From Hyphomicrobiales bacterium (GTDB taxonomy: Bacteria; Pseudomonadota; Alphaproteobacteria; Rhizobiales; Xanthobacteraceae): a stretch of 64,000 bases of DNA. The notes under the pieces are model-generated. The model ran no database searches. It saw only the letters and a program-made list of their open reading frames with translations, and was not told the DNA's origin. The translations under genes were made by a program, and so were the position numbers. This document shows positions 10,131 through 20,390 of the stretch, in pieces. The stretch lies in contig WHTP01000005.1 in the NCBI GenBank assembly GCA_009377695.1, forward strand, positions 23,068 to 87,067. Direction: 5' to 3'. Position 1 is the stretch's first letter, and each line of letters opens with the position of its first letter.

Positions 10131-10229
10131 CTAGTGTCCCGATTCCGAAGTTCGCACCGTTTTGCAGCGGCCTCTTATACGAACTTCGGAATCGAAGGAC
10201 ACTAGCAACTCGTTGAATCTAGTGTGGCT
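10131..10229. repeat. CTAG-bounded hairpin element, locus II (truncated)
   Basis: A complete first hairpin (10131-10205) nearly identical to H2 of locus I, including the loop motif GCAGCGGCCTCTTATA, is followed by the same 13-nt spacer (10206-10218) and only the first 11 bases of the second hairpin (CTAGTGTGGCT). After that the sequence is unrelated. The second hairpin has been lost. It lies between the divergent genes eno and the PH-domain gene. Confidence 0.9.
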
Positions 10230-10321
10230 TCTCTACAGGATTGGCTGTCGCCGCGCAAAGCACCGCAAGCGGTGGTACCGCCCGCCCGGGTCCATTATCT
10301 TAGCAGGCAGGAGAGTCTCAG

Positions 10322-10792
10322 ATGAGCTACGTCAAGCGCGTCCTGCAGCCGGGAGAGGTGGTGCGCCACACCGCGACGATTCACTGGATCGTCTATTGGC
10401 CGGGAGTGCTCCTCATGCTCGCGGCAGCCGCTGTTCTCATTTGGGCGAGATTCCTGCCCCAAAACATGCTGATCTGGTTGCAAGGACTCGCCGGCCTCTT
10501 GACCGTCGTCGCTCTGTTTCTGCTGATCCGCGAATGGTTCGGATGGTGGACGACCGAAGTCGCTGTGACCAACCTGCGGGTCATTTACAAGACCGGCTTC
10601 ATCAACCGTCGGACCAACGAAATGAACATGGACAAGGTCGAGAGCGTGCAGGTCGACCAGTCCATTCTCGGGCGCATCCTGGACTACGGCACGGTAACCA
10701 TCACGGGTACCGGCGTTGGCCTCGAGACATTGACGGGCGTCGCACAACCGATCGATCTCCGAAACAGCATCACCGCAGTTGCAAGCCACTGA
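10322..10792 (+). CDS. PH-domain (DUF304-like) membrane protein
   Basis: 156 residues. Two closely spaced membrane helices (about 20-42 and 50-68) are followed by a bacterial PH domain (bPH_2/DUF304 type): [47 protein letters not shown] is the typical core. Function in bacteria is poorly defined. The start has AGGAGAG upstream. It sits one base before queF and may be co-transcribed with it. Confidence 0.8.
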   Translation: MSYVKRVLQPGEVVRHTATIHWIVYWPGVLLMLAAAAVLIWARFLPQNMLIWLQGLAGLLTVVALFLLIREWFGWWTTEVAVTNLRVIYKTGFINRRTNEMNMDKVESVQVDQSILGRILDYGTVTITGTGVGLETLTGVAQPIDLRNSITAVASH

Positions 10793-10793
10793 G

Positions 10794-11261
10794 ATGGCCA
10801 AATCCCCTGATCACAAATCCCTCCGTCACCTCGGCAAGCCAAGCGCGCTCCCCGTCTCGCCCGCAGAGGCCGTGCTCGATCGCGTGCCGAATCCGCACAG
10901 CGACAGCAATTTCGTCGCGCGCTTCACAGCGCCCGAATTCACGACGCTCTGTCCGATCACCGCGCAGCCCGATTTCGCGCATCTCGTCATCGACTACGTG
11001 CCCGGCAAATGGCTGGTCGAGTCGAAGTCGCTGAAGCTCTACCTCACCAGCTATCGCAATCACGGCGCATTCCACGAAGATTGCACCGTCGCGATCGGCA
11101 AGCGGCTCTTTGCGTTGCTGAAGCCCAAATGGCTGCGCATCGGCGGTTACTGGTATCCGCGCGGCGGGATGCCCATCGACGTGTTCTGGCAGGCCGGCAG
11201 ATTGCCCAACGACGTGTGGATACCCGATCAGGGTGTCGCGCCCTACCGAGGACGAGGTTAG
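10794..11261 (+). CDS. queF: NADPH-dependent 7-cyano-7-deazaguanine reductase
   Basis: 155 residues, the short (type I) QueF. It reduces preQ0 to preQ1 in queuosine biosynthesis. The nitrile-binding Cys lies in [13 protein letters not shown], and the E-S-K-S-L-K-L-Y motif ([21 protein letters not shown]) is the family signature that selects NADPH. The ATG at 10794 overlaps nothing and is one base after the previous stop; an in-frame ATG at 10779 inside the upstream gene is less likely. The native-looking C-terminus (APYRGRG) is followed by a TAG that is part of the palindromic element at 11258. Confidence 0.96.
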   Translation: MAKSPDHKSLRHLGKPSALPVSPAEAVLDRVPNPHSDSNFVARFTAPEFTTLCPITAQPDFAHLVIDYVPGKWLVESKSLKLYLTSYRNHGAFHEDCTVAIGKRLFALLKPKWLRIGGYWYPRGGMPIDVFWQAGRLPNDVWIPDQGVAPYRGRG

Positions 11262-11425
11262 TGGTCCGATTCTAACATTCGCATCCCTTCTCAGCGGGCG
11301 ACTTTGCGAATGTTGGAATCAAAGGACCACTAGCAAATATAAGCTGCTAGTGGAGTTTTGGATTTGACATTCGCTTTGCGAGTCTGCGGTCAACGGGGTA
11401 GCGAATGTCAAATCCACTCCACTAG
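11258..11425. repeat. CTAG-bounded hairpin pair, locus III (complete)
   Basis: First hairpin 11258-11333 (TTAGTGGTCC...GGACCACTAG, inner arm GATTCTAACATTCGC), 13-nt spacer 11334-11346, second hairpin 11347-11425 (CTAGTGGAG...CTCCACTAG, inner arm GGATTTGACATTCGCT). It fills the whole gap between the convergent genes queF and thiE, and both stop codons (TAG) are its own ends. An inverted copy with one base difference in the second hairpin lies at 63862-64000. Confidence 0.92.
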
Positions 11426-12042
11426 CGCGTAACCGTCGCCAGCAGCGCCTTCGTCTCTTGGGCGGGATCGGCGGCGCGCATGATCGAGCCCATCACCGCA
11501 ATACCAGCAACACCGACGGCCAGCACTTCGGCGGCGCGCATGGCGTTGAGACCGCCAATCGCGACCAACGGCACGCGCGCACTGCGGGCGAGATCGGCCA
11601 GGCCTTTGCGGCCGATCTCGGGTCCGTAGCCGGGTTTGCTGGCGGTCTCGTAGGCCGGTCCGGCAATCGCGTAATCGGCGATCGCCGGATCGACCGTAGC
11701 CGCCTCGGTCGCCGTATGGATCGAAACGCCGATCAGCTTGCCAGGACCGAGCAGCTTTCGGCTGGCCGCAGCATCGCCGCCCGCCGAGACGTGCACACCG
11801 TCAGCGCCGGCAGCCTTCGCCAGGGCCGCATCTCCGTGCAAGGTCAAGCGTGCGCCATTGCGGCGCGCGATTGGCAGCAGCATGCGCACCAATGCAATCT
11901 GGTCGTCCTCAGGCAGGTCCTTCTCGCGCACGCTCACCCAGCGGCAGCCGGCGGCAAGCGCTCCCGCCACCACTTCGACCAGCGGTTTGCGTGCCTGACG
12001 GCGGTCGGTCACCAGGAGCAGCGGCGGCTGTGGAAGCCTCAC
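11422..12042 (-). CDS. thiE: Thiamine-phosphate synthase
   Basis: 206 residues from a GTG at 12042 that overlaps the thiG stop (GTGA). ThiE joins hydroxymethylpyrimidine diphosphate and thiazole phosphate to make thiamine phosphate. The TIM-barrel shows LLLVTDRR at the N-terminus, [12 protein letters not shown], the phosphate-binding GADGVHVS and GISIHT-like VSIHTATEA, and [12 protein letters not shown] with AVMGSI at the end. Last gene of the thiOSGE operon. The TAG stop is the terminus of the hairpin element at 11258-11425. Confidence 0.95.
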   Translation of the reverse strand: MRLPQPPLLLVTDRRQARKPLVEVVAGALAAGCRWVSVREKDLPEDDQIALVRMLLPIARRNGARLTLHGDAALAKAAGADGVHVSAGGDAAASRKLLGPGKLIGVSIHTATEAATVDPAIADYAIAGPAYETASKPGYGPEIGRKGLADLARSARVPLVAIGGLNAMRAAEVLAVGVAGIAVMGSIMRAADPAQETKALLATVTR

Positions 12043-12809
12043 GTTCCGACGAGGCCGAATTGCGGGCTCGACGGCTCCGCATGGGCGATCTTCGGAATGC
12101 GACCGGCAAGCCGCGCCGCGCGCCCGCCTTCGACGGCCGCGCGCATGCCCGACGCCATCAGGACGGGGTCCTGCGCCTTCGACACCGCCGTGTTGAGGAG
12201 CACCGCCGAGCAGCCGAGCTCCATCGCGAGCGCAGCGTCGGACGCCGTTCCAATGCCGGCATCGAGCACCACCGGGACCGGCGAGCGCGCGCAGACGAGT
12301 TCGATAAGATGCGGATTCGAAATGCCGAGTCCCGATCCGATCGGCGAGCCGAGCGGCATGACAGCGGCGGCGCCCGCATCCGCGAGCTTGCGGCATACCA
12401 CCGGATCCTCGGTGCAGTACGGCAGCACGATGAAGCCTTTCGCAACCAACGCTTCGGTCGCCTTGATCAACTCTTCGGTATCGGGGTAGAGCAGTTCGCG
12501 ATCCCCGATCACTTCGATCTTCACCCAGTTGGTGCCGAGCGCCTCGCGTGCCAGCTCGGCGGTGAGGATCGCGTCCTTGGCGGTCTGGCAGCCTGCCGTG
12601 TTGGGCAGGAAGTTGATGTGTTTCGGGATCAGGTCGACCAGGCTCTCATCGTCGCCCGCCAGGCTGATGCGCCGGACCGACGCGGTCACCATTTCGCTCC
12701 CGCTCGCCGCGATCGAGTCGAGCATGATCTTGCGGTTCGGATAGCCGGCAGTGCCGAGGAACAGGCGAGACCGAAACTCGCGGCCGGCGATGATCAATGG
12801 ATCGGACAT
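12039..12809 (-). CDS. thiG: Thiazole synthase
   Basis: 256 residues from the ATG at 12809 ([20 protein letters not shown]), with GGGAG upstream. ThiG builds the thiazole ring from deoxyxylulose phosphate, dehydroglycine and ThiS thiocarboxylate. The Schiff-base lysine region is visible in WVKIEVIGD, with [12 protein letters not shown] and [15 protein letters not shown] typical of the family. It overlaps thiE by 4 bp and is preceded by a short triple repeat after thiS. Confidence 0.96.
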   Translation of the reverse strand: MSDPLIIAGREFRSRLFLGTAGYPNRKIMLDSIAASGSEMVTASVRRISLAGDDESLVDLIPKHINFLPNTAGCQTAKDAILTAELAREALGTNWVKIEVIGDRELLYPDTEELIKATEALVAKGFIVLPYCTEDPVVCRKLADAGAAAVMPLGSPIGSGLGISNPHLIELVCARSPVPVVLDAGIGTASDAALAMELGCSAVLLNTAVSKAQDPVLMASGMRAAVEGGRAARLAGRIPKIAHAEPSSPQFGLVGT

Positions 12810-12820
12810 TGCAACAACTC

Positions 12821-12864
12821 CCAAGTCTCGAATCCCAGGTCTCGAAATTCCAAGTCTCGAACGG
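12821..12864. repeat. Three 14-15-bp tandem repeats between thiS and thiG
   Basis: Units begin CCAAGTCTCGAATC (12821), CCAGGTCTCGAAATT (12835) and CCAAGTCTCGAACGG (12850). They fill the spacer between the thiS stop and the thiG ribosome-binding site. No protein or RNA motif is apparent. Confidence 0.8.
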
Positions 12865-13089
12865 TCAACCGCCCTGCCGGGCGCGCACGATTTCAACGCT
12901 GTCGCCGGCATTCAGCGGCGTCGCCGGCCACTCAGCCCGTGGGACGACCGCACCGTTGAGCGCGACCGCAATCCCCTTCTGACTGGTGTCGACGGCCTTC
13001 TGGTCGAGCAGAGCGGCGAGCGTCGTGACGTTCAGCGGCTCGTCCTGGCCGTTAACACGAATCCGAGCGTTGAGCGTGGTTTGCGTCAT
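12865..13089 (-). CDS. thiS: Sulfur carrier protein ThiS
   Basis: 74 residues from the ATG at 13089 ([15 protein letters not shown]). Ubiquitin-like fold; the C-terminal Gly-Gly (VRARQGG) is the thiocarboxylation site that delivers sulfur to ThiG. Core [24 protein letters not shown] is typical of the family. It starts 10 bp after the thiO stop on the same strand. Confidence 0.95.
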   Translation of the reverse strand: MTQTTLNARIRVNGQDEPLNVTTLAALLDQKAVDTSQKGIAVALNGAVVPRAEWPATPLNAGDSVEIVRARQGG

Positions 13090-13099
13090 AGCTTTGATC

Positions 13100-14263
13100 C
13101 TATTCAGCAGCCCGTGGCGGCGCAAAGCGGTCGATACCGAATGGCCGGATTGCCGGATCGATCGTGCCTTCCAGCACCAGCCTCGCAACCGCATCGACCG
13201 TGACCGGCGTGAGCAAAATCCCGTTGCGATGATGGCCGGTGGCGTAAATCAACCCTTGCGCCGGACCAGGCCCGACGATCGGTGCATCGTCGCGACTGCC
13301 CGGCCGATGTCCGACCCACATTTCGTCGATCGGAAGCTCCTCGATCGCGGGCACCGCCCGCCATGCGGCCTCGAGCAACGTCAACAGTCCACCGGCAGTC
13401 AGCGACGTGTCGAACGCCTTCTCCTCGACCGTCGCGCCAACAATCAGGCGACCGTCAAGACGCGGGACCATGTAGACGCCGGGCGCCCAGATCACATGCG
13501 TGGTGAGTGGTGCAGCAGAGTCCATCTTGAGCGCGAGCATCTGGCCCTTGATCGGTCGCACCGGCGGACGCTGCTCGGGCGCTAGCCCTGCAATCCCGCG
13601 CGACCAGGCGCCTGCGGCCAGTACCACGACGTCGGCGTCGACCTTGACGCCGTCGGCAAGCATCACGCCATCAACACGGCCGCCGACGATCGACATCTCT
13701 TTGACCGGCTTGTGCTCGTGGATGCGCGCGCCGACAGCTTCAGCCGCCGCGCGCAGCCCAGCGGCGAGCTTGCGGTTGTCGACCTGATGGTCCTCCGGGC
13801 TCCATACCGCGCCCGCGAGTTTGCCGGCAAGGTGCGGCTCGCGGCGGCGTGTCTCGGCGGCGGAAATCCACTCCAGCGGCAAGCCAAGCTTCTTCTGATG
13901 CGTCAAATGGTGGTGGATGCGCGCCTGATCGTCGGCGGTCAGCGCAACGACCAGCGTTCCCTCTTGGCGTAGCTCGACATCGATGCCGGAGGCTTTCAAC
14001 AATTCGGCGGCGAAGGCCGGCCACTGCGCCTGGCTCTCGCGTCCGAGCGCCACCAGCGCGTCCTCCCCAGGCTCGGCTTCGCAGCAGGCGGCCAGCATAC
14101 CGGCCGCGGCATGGCTCGCACCCTTGCCCGCGGGGCCGCGATCGAAGACGTCGACGCGCGCGCCCTGGGCGGCCAGGCGCCAGGCAATGCCCAAGCCGAT
14201 CACGCCGGCGCCGATGATGGCGACCTTGGGCGATTTGCCGAAGCGTGCGGAACTTGACGTCAA
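13100..14263 (-). CDS. thiO: Glycine oxidase
   Basis: 387 residues from a TTG start at 14263 with GGGAG about eight bases upstream. ThiO oxidises glycine to dehydroglycine for the thiazole ring. The FAD motif VAIIGAGVIGLGIAWRLA is near the N-terminus, and the C-terminal DAO signature GHHRNGILLTPVT is clear. First gene of thiO-thiS-thiG-thiE; the leader carries a TPP riboswitch. No thiC lies in this window. The TTG start is an inference, as no ATG fits between the riboswitch and the FAD motif. Confidence 0.94.
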   Translation of the reverse strand: MTSSSARFGKSPKVAIIGAGVIGLGIAWRLAAQGARVDVFDRGPAGKGASHAAAGMLAACCEAEPGEDALVALGRESQAQWPAFAAELLKASGIDVELRQEGTLVVALTADDQARIHHHLTHQKKLGLPLEWISAAETRRREPHLAGKLAGAVWSPEDHQVDNRKLAAGLRAAAEAVGARIHEHKPVKEMSIVGGRVDGVMLADGVKVDADVVVLAAGAWSRGIAGLAPEQRPPVRPIKGQMLALKMDSAAPLTTHVIWAPGVYMVPRLDGRLIVGATVEEKAFDTSLTAGGLLTLLEAAWRAVPAIEELPIDEMWVGHRPGSRDDAPIVGPGPAQGLIYATGHHRNGILLTPVTVDAVARLVLEGTIDPAIRPFGIDRFAPPRAAE

Positions 14264-14267
14264 GAGG

Positions 14268-14345
14268 CTGCTCCCTTCGCTGGCATGACCCAGACAGGTT
14301 CAGTGGGTGTGATCTCAGCCGCGATCCGCGGCACCCCAGGCCGTA
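14268..14345 (-). promoter_or_regulatory. TPP riboswitch (THI element) upstream of thiO
   Basis: Read on the minus strand from about 14343, the leader contains GGGGTGCC, then GGCTGAGA, then ACCC...GAACCTG and CTGGGTCATGCCAGCG followed by AAGGGA. These are the conserved blocks of the TPP-sensing aptamer in the right order and spacing. The distal AGGGAG overlaps the likely thiO ribosome-binding site, which suggests translational control: TPP binding would hide the thiO start. Confidence 0.95.
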
Positions 14346-14389
14346 TGCCTTCATAATGGGCGTTTTGGTGCGGTTCCACAAGTCCGCTG

Positions 14390-15529
14390 TCAAGTCGTGG
14401 AAGGAGGGTTGCGCAGCCGCAGGAAGCGCGAGCAGACGATCGCGATCACGATGATGACCCCTGATCCGAGGAACATCAGCAGTTCCAGGCTGCCGTGCGC
14501 GTAGCCGTAGCCGTAAAGGACCGGGCCGGTCGCCTGCCCCATGAAGAAGAAGCTCGAATGTACCGAGGTGGCAGCGCCGCGCGCGGTCGATGACAGGTCG
14601 GTCACGTGCACCTGGATGCAGCCGTGCAGCAGGTAGAAGCCAAACCCGAAGATTCCGAAGATCGCCACCTGGGCATACCACGGGAAATGCATGGCCGCGA
14701 GGCTGAGTGCAATTGCGCCCAATGAGCCTCCGATCAGCATCAGCCGCCGCTCCGGAAAACGAGCGACGAGTGCCGGAACCGACAGCGAATAGATCACGCC
14801 GCCTGCACCGAAGGCTGCAATCACCAGTCCAGCGATCGAAGCTCGCGCTTCACCTCCGACGAGCAGGAGGATCGCGACATATGGGAAGATGCCGTGAATG
14901 AAGATACCTTCGAAGAAGACCGAGCCGAAGCAGAATTTGGCGCGCGGGTCTGCGAAGATTCCGCGATAATTCTCCTTAACCGCGGATAGATTGAACACGG
15001 GCCGCGGCTTCGGCACCGGAAAGCCGCGCAAGATAACGAACGCGGCGACGGTGATCGTCAGGCCGAACAGCCCGATCACCGCGAATATTCCGCGCCAGCC
15101 GAACAGGTCGGCGATCACGCCGGCAATGGCGGCGCCGAGCACGTTGCCGGTCAGGCCGACCGCCAACAGCCGGCCGATCATGATTTGTCGCTGGTGGATC
15201 GGCACGAGGTCGCCGACCAATGCCATCGCGACCGGGAAAATGCCGCCAGCAACCAGGCCGGCTACGACGCGCATGCCAAACACCAATGAGAAGCTGGTTG
15301 CGATCGCGCACACCAACGCGGTGATCGAGACGACCAGCAGGCTCAGGTTCATGAGCCGCGTCTTGCCGAAGAAATCGGCGATAGTGCCGAGCACGGGCTG
15401 CGTCAGCGCGTAAGGCAAGGTGAATGCAGTCGAGAGCAAGGCGGCGGTTTTCAAGTCGACCGCAAGATCGGTTGCGATCTGCGGCACGACCGGATCGACG
15501 ACGCGGCTGAACAGCGTCGACGCAAACAC
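14390..15529 (-). CDS. MFS transporter
   Basis: 379 residues from a GTG at 15529, about twelve membrane helices. The MFS loop motif is seen as ADFFGKTRLMNLS-like sequence after helix 2, and PVLGTIADFFGK is typical. Substrate unknown. The true N-terminus is uncertain: the open frame runs upstream with hydrophobic codons that would complete helix 1 (IPPVLNIVFLVV), but contains no ATG, GTG or TTG, only ATT/ATC/ATA. Either the GTG is used or the start is non-standard. It lies between kdsA and the thi operon, same strand. Confidence 0.8.
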   Translation of the reverse strand: MFASTLFSRVVDPVVPQIATDLAVDLKTAALLSTAFTLPYALTQPVLGTIADFFGKTRLMNLSLLVVSITALVCAIATSFSLVFGMRVVAGLVAGGIFPVAMALVGDLVPIHQRQIMIGRLLAVGLTGNVLGAAIAGVIADLFGWRGIFAVIGLFGLTITVAAFVILRGFPVPKPRPVFNLSAVKENYRGIFADPRAKFCFGSVFFEGIFIHGIFPYVAILLLVGGEARASIAGLVIAAFGAGGVIYSLSVPALVARFPERRLMLIGGSLGAIALSLAAMHFPWYAQVAIFGIFGFGFYLLHGCIQVHVTDLSSTARGAATSVHSSFFFMGQATGPVLYGYGYAHGSLELLMFLGSGVIIVIAIVCSRFLRLRNPPSTT

Positions 15530-15602
15530 GACCAGGAAGACAATGTTGAGGACGGGTGGGATGGCAGTGCTCTTGATGATGCGGCAGATTATTTGCGGTA
15601 GA

Positions 15603-16457
15603 TTATTGTGGCCCGCGCTTGGCCAGCCGGTCGAATTCCATCAGCGTGCGCAAAAGCCCTTCCATCTCCTTGAGCGGCACCATGTTCGGGCCGTCGGAAG
15701 GAGCCTTGTCGGGGTCGGGATGGGTCTCGATGAAGACACCGGCCACGCCGACGGCCACGGCCGCGCGCGCCAGCACCGGCACGAATTCGCGCTCGCCGCC
15801 GGAGGAGGTTCCCTGCCCGCCCGGCTGCTGCACCGAATGCGTGGCGTCGAAGATCACCGGTGCGCCGGTCGAGCGCGCGAGGATCGGCAACGCGCGCATG
15901 TCCGAGACGAGCGTGTTGTAACCAAACGACACGCCACGCTCGGTCACCAGGACATTGCGATTGCCGGCGCCGGTGACTTTGGCGACCACATTCGCCATGT
16001 CCCACGGAGCGAGGAACTGCCCCTTCTTGACGTTGACGACGCGCCCGGTGGCGGCAGCCGCAGCCAGAAGATCGGTCTGCCGGCACAGGAACGCCGGTAT
16101 CTGCAGCACGTCGACCGCTTCGGCCACTGGCGCGCATTGGTCGATCTCGTGCACGTCGGTCAGGACCGGCAGGCCGAGCAACGATCGGATCTCCGCCAAG
16201 ATCGGCAGCGCGGCATCAATCCCGACACCGCGCGCGCTGCGCGCACTGGTGCGGTTCGCTTTGTCGAACGAGGTTTTGTAGACCAAACCAATGCCGGCAC
16301 GCGCCGCGATCTCCTTCAGCGCCGCCGCCGTTTCGAGGGCATGCGAGCGGCTCTCGAGCGCGCATGGCCCGGCAATCAGCGCCAACGGCAGATCGTTGCC
16401 GAAACGCGTCTGGCCGATCGTGACGACCGGATGGGGTTCAGGGTCGGTTTTCAACAT
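15603..16457 (-). CDS. kdsA: 3-deoxy-8-phosphooctulonate (Kdo-8-P) synthase
   Basis: 284 residues, usual length. It condenses phosphoenolpyruvate and arabinose 5-phosphate to Kdo-8-P for lipopolysaccharide. Visible: [11 protein letters not shown] near the N-terminus, [46 protein letters not shown] and [14 protein letters not shown]. It lies downstream of pyrG on the same strand; the roughly 100 bp between them has no feature I recognise. Confidence 0.97.
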   Translation of the reverse strand: MLKTDPEPHPVVTIGQTRFGNDLPLALIAGPCALESRSHALETAAALKEIAARAGIGLVYKTSFDKANRTSARSARGVGIDAALPILAEIRSLLGLPVLTDVHEIDQCAPVAEAVDVLQIPAFLCRQTDLLAAAAATGRVVNVKKGQFLAPWDMANVVAKVTGAGNRNVLVTERGVSFGYNTLVSDMRALPILARSTGAPVIFDATHSVQQPGGQGTSSGGEREFVPVLARAAVAVGVAGVFIETHPDPDKAPSDGPNMVPLKEMEGLLRTLMEFDRLAKRGPQ

Positions 16458-16559
16458 GACAATGCCTCGGGGCGGACCATGGAGCCCCGGCCGGGACGGG
16501 TCAACGGCCGAAAACGCACGTCAGTTCTTCGGGTCAACGAACGCGATGGTTGCGAAGAA

Positions 16560-18200
<1,641 letters not shown>

Positions 18201-18369
18201 TTAACCCCGCCGGATCGATTCGACGAGCGCCTTATGGCCCTGTGGATTGCCTGCGAAGCGTTCATCTCGAGCCCTGTTTCTCCTGTCTGCGCAATGCATT
18301 GACCCGGTCTCATCAGACGTTCCTGCCATTCGCCATTCTCCGACTGCATGGCAGCAGCCCACAAAGTCG

Positions 18370-18391
18370 AAGGGCCGGTCGCCCGGCCCTT
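18370..18391 (-). terminator. Hairpin terminator after secG
   Basis: A perfect 9-bp stem (AAGGGCCGG / CCGGCCCTT) with a 4-base loop starts six bases after the secG stop on the minus strand. The following U-tract is weak, so efficiency is uncertain, but position and stem strength fit a transcript end. The rest of 18189-18396 shows no gene and presumably carries the pyrG promoter. Confidence 0.65.
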
Positions 18392-18396
18392 GAAGG

Positions 18397-18765
18397 TCAC
18401 TTCGATTGCGGAACCTGCGGCCCCGAAGGGGCCTGCTCCTGTTGTTTGAGCTGGTCGAGCAGGCTGCCCGGCGCCTTGGGAGCCGGCGAACCCGGAACGC
18501 TGACCGGGGGCGAACCCGGTGTCTGCAAGATCGAGCCCGGATTGCGGTTCCAACCGGCGATCACCGACAGCAGCAGGCTGGTGGCGAAGAAGCATGCGGC
18601 CAGGATCGCGGTGCTCCGGGTCAGCACGTTCGTCGTGCCGCGGCTGCTCATGAAACCGCCGCTCGACCCGATCCCGAGGCCGCCACCCTCGGATTTCTGC
18701 AGCAAGACGAGCCCGCACATGGCGAGCACGATCATCAGGTGAATCACAACAATGAACGTCAGCAT
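18397..18765 (-). CDS. secG: Preprotein translocase subunit SecG
   Basis: 122 residues. Two membrane helices (about 3-22 and 52-72) flank the conserved cytoplasmic loop LLQKSEGGGLG and GTTNVLTRSTAILA, which define SecG. The C-terminal Pro/Gln-rich tail is typical of rhizobial forms. SecG assists SecYE in export. tpiA normally sits next to secG in related genomes; here about 7.6 kb of accessory DNA intervenes. Confidence 0.95.
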   Translation of the reverse strand: MLTFIVVIHLMIVLAMCGLVLLQKSEGGGLGIGSSGGFMSSRGTTNVLTRSTAILAACFFATSLLLSVIAGWNRNPGSILQTPGSPPVSVPGSPAPKAPGSLLDQLKQQEQAPSGPQVPQSK

Positions 18766-18861
18766 TGAACCTGTCCGGTCGGGGGCCTGAGCCCCACCTC
18801 GTTGCCCATATAGGAAGCAGCCGGGGTCCTACACAATCCCAGCGCGGTTTTCCATCATTTA

Positions 18862-19135
18862 TCAATGGGCTTTATAAGAGGTCACATGGTCCAGATCGCG
18901 TCCGGATCCTCCTGGGGGGACGATGGCGGCCTCGATCTCGACGATCCGGCCGGCATCGACCTCCGTGTTCACAATCGGAACGTCATAGCCGACTTTCCAC
19001 ACGACGAGCTCGTAGGTCCGCTTCGGCACCTCGAGCGCGGCTATCCCCCCGGCGAGATGGTCGTTGCGCGATCATGCCCTCAATGCAGCTAACCGCAACC
19101 TTCAGAGGGAATGTCGCGCCGACCGGTACTTGAGC
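18862..19135 (-). pseudogene. Decayed C-terminal fragment of a paralogue of the 21220-22236 gene
   Basis: On the minus strand a frame ending at a stop at 18862-18864 reads IAALEVPKRTYELVV, then VGYDVPIVNTEVDAG and ends near IEAAIVPPGG. This lines up with the C-terminus of the intact Cys-rich protein (VARVEVTKGQYDILV, then SKYVPVSTTVEVTA, ending DLDPPWEPP): EV-x-K-x-x-Y, the Y-x-VP / TTEV spacing and the final PP all match. Just upstream the match continues only in another frame (DRATTISPGG against YRAMTDENG), with the switch at a run of six G, and further upstream stops appear in all frames. No start or promoter is seen. It is a fossil, not a gene. 19136-19302 holds nothing else I recognise. 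Confidence 0.7.
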
Positions 19136-19302
19136 GGCACCGGCTGCCGGAGCTCGATCGCTGCAATATGGGATTGTCCTTCAGCCATGCGCTGCCCGCC
19201 GTCGTGATGCGCTATCGCGGTCTTACTCCTTGGCGCTCGAAGAATGGTAGGCTCATCAAGGCCAAGGCAATCGTAGCCCATTCACAGAAGGACGGCGCGC
19301 TC

Positions 19303-20298
19303 ATGCAAATCGATGACCGCAGGGACTTCATGCGGAAAGGTCTCCTCCTCGCAGGGACAGCAGGCCTGCTCGCGTCCGGCTTGACGCCCGTTGCGAGCTA
19401 TGCCCAGACGCTCGGTAAGATGCGCCGGTCAAACCGCTACGAAGACACCTTCATCCACGAACGCAAGCCGTTCTCCTGGCCGGGCGGCAAGACGCTGGCC
19501 ATCTGGATCGCGCCCAATGTCGAGGTGTGGCACTACGACTCCGCGGTCGGCACCGGCATTTCGCCCAATCCCACCAATCGCGTTCCGGACGTCATGAATT
19601 TTGCCTGGCGCGAATACGGCATGCGGGTCGGGCTGTGGCGGATGGCCGACGTCCTCGATGGCGTCGGCGTCAAGGCCACCGTCGCCTTGAATTCGCAGGT
19701 GTGCGACGAACATCCCAAAGCGGTCGATGAAATGAAGAAGCGTGGCTGGGAGTTCATGGGCCACGGCACCACGAACAGCGAAAGCCTCGCCGGCCTCTCT
19801 CCCGAAAAGGAGAAGGAGGTCATTGCCCACGTGCTCAAGACGATCGCGGCGGCAACGGGACAGCGCCCGCGCGGTTGGCTGGGCTCCGGGCTCACGCAGA
19901 CCCACAACACGCTCGACATCCTTGCCGAGGAAGGCGTCATCTATTGCGGCGACTGGAACAACGACGATCAGCCGTACCGCATGAAGGTCAAATCCGGAAA
20001 GATGCTCGGCATCCCCTACTGCATGGAGATCAACGACATCCCGCTCTTCATCCGTAAGGGCTACACCGGCGAGCAATACTATCGCTCGGTGATGGATCAG
20101 TTCGAGGGCTTACTGGCGGACAGTGGCAAGCACGCGCGCGTCATGGGCATTCCGCTGCACCCAATGATCACCGGCCAGCCCCTGCGCGCGAATTATCTGA
20201 AGCGGGCGCTGACCGAGATGAAGAAGGATGATCGCGTCTGGTTCGCGACCGGCAGCGAGATTATCGACGCCTATGAGAAAGCGAATCCGGTCGGGTAG
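19303..20298 (+). CDS. Tat-exported polysaccharide deacetylase family protein
   Basis: 331 residues from the ATG at 19303, which places a twin-arginine signal (DDRRDFMRKGLLLAGTAG) at the N-terminus; AAGGA lies upstream. The mature part has a NodB-type barrel: IWIAPNVEVW, an active-site-like region FMGHGTTNSESL, and HPMITGQP near the end. Members of this subfamily (PuuE/allantoinase-like deacetylases) are often annotated only broadly; the substrate cannot be told. It is on the plus strand, convergent with the cytochrome gene, and its stop touches the flavoprotein fossil at 20299. Confidence 0.8.
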   Translation: MQIDDRRDFMRKGLLLAGTAGLLASGLTPVASYAQTLGKMRRSNRYEDTFIHERKPFSWPGGKTLAIWIAPNVEVWHYDSAVGTGISPNPTNRVPDVMNFAWREYGMRVGLWRMADVLDGVGVKATVALNSQVCDEHPKAVDEMKKRGWEFMGHGTTNSESLAGLSPEKEKEVIAHVLKTIAAATGQRPRGWLGSGLTQTHNTLDILAEEGVIYCGDWNNDDQPYRMKVKSGKMLGIPYCMEINDIPLFIRKGYTGEQYYRSVMDQFEGLLADSGKHARVMGIPLHPMITGQPLRANYLKRALTEMKKDDRVWFATGSEIIDAYEKANPVG

Positions 20299-20373
20299 CC
20301 CGGCGCAGTAAAGGCCCGGGATCACCTCGCCACGGGTGTCGATCACCTGCGCATCGGAGTGGTCCAGGAGACC
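20299..20373 (-). pseudogene. Fossil of a flavoprotein C-terminus
   Basis: Between the deacetylase stop and the cytochrome stop, the minus strand reads GLLDHSDAQVIDTRG followed by EVIPGLYCAG. The intact flavoprotein at 22250-24331 has GGLRINGKAQVVDMDG followed by AVIPGLYCGG at the corresponding place. The AQV-x-D-x-x-G-x-VIPGLYC match over about 25 residues is too close for chance. Nothing on either side continues the homology. It is best explained as the remnant of a second copy of the flavoprotein gene. Confidence 0.75.
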
Positions 20374-20390
20374 CGCGGCAGGTTCCCGTA

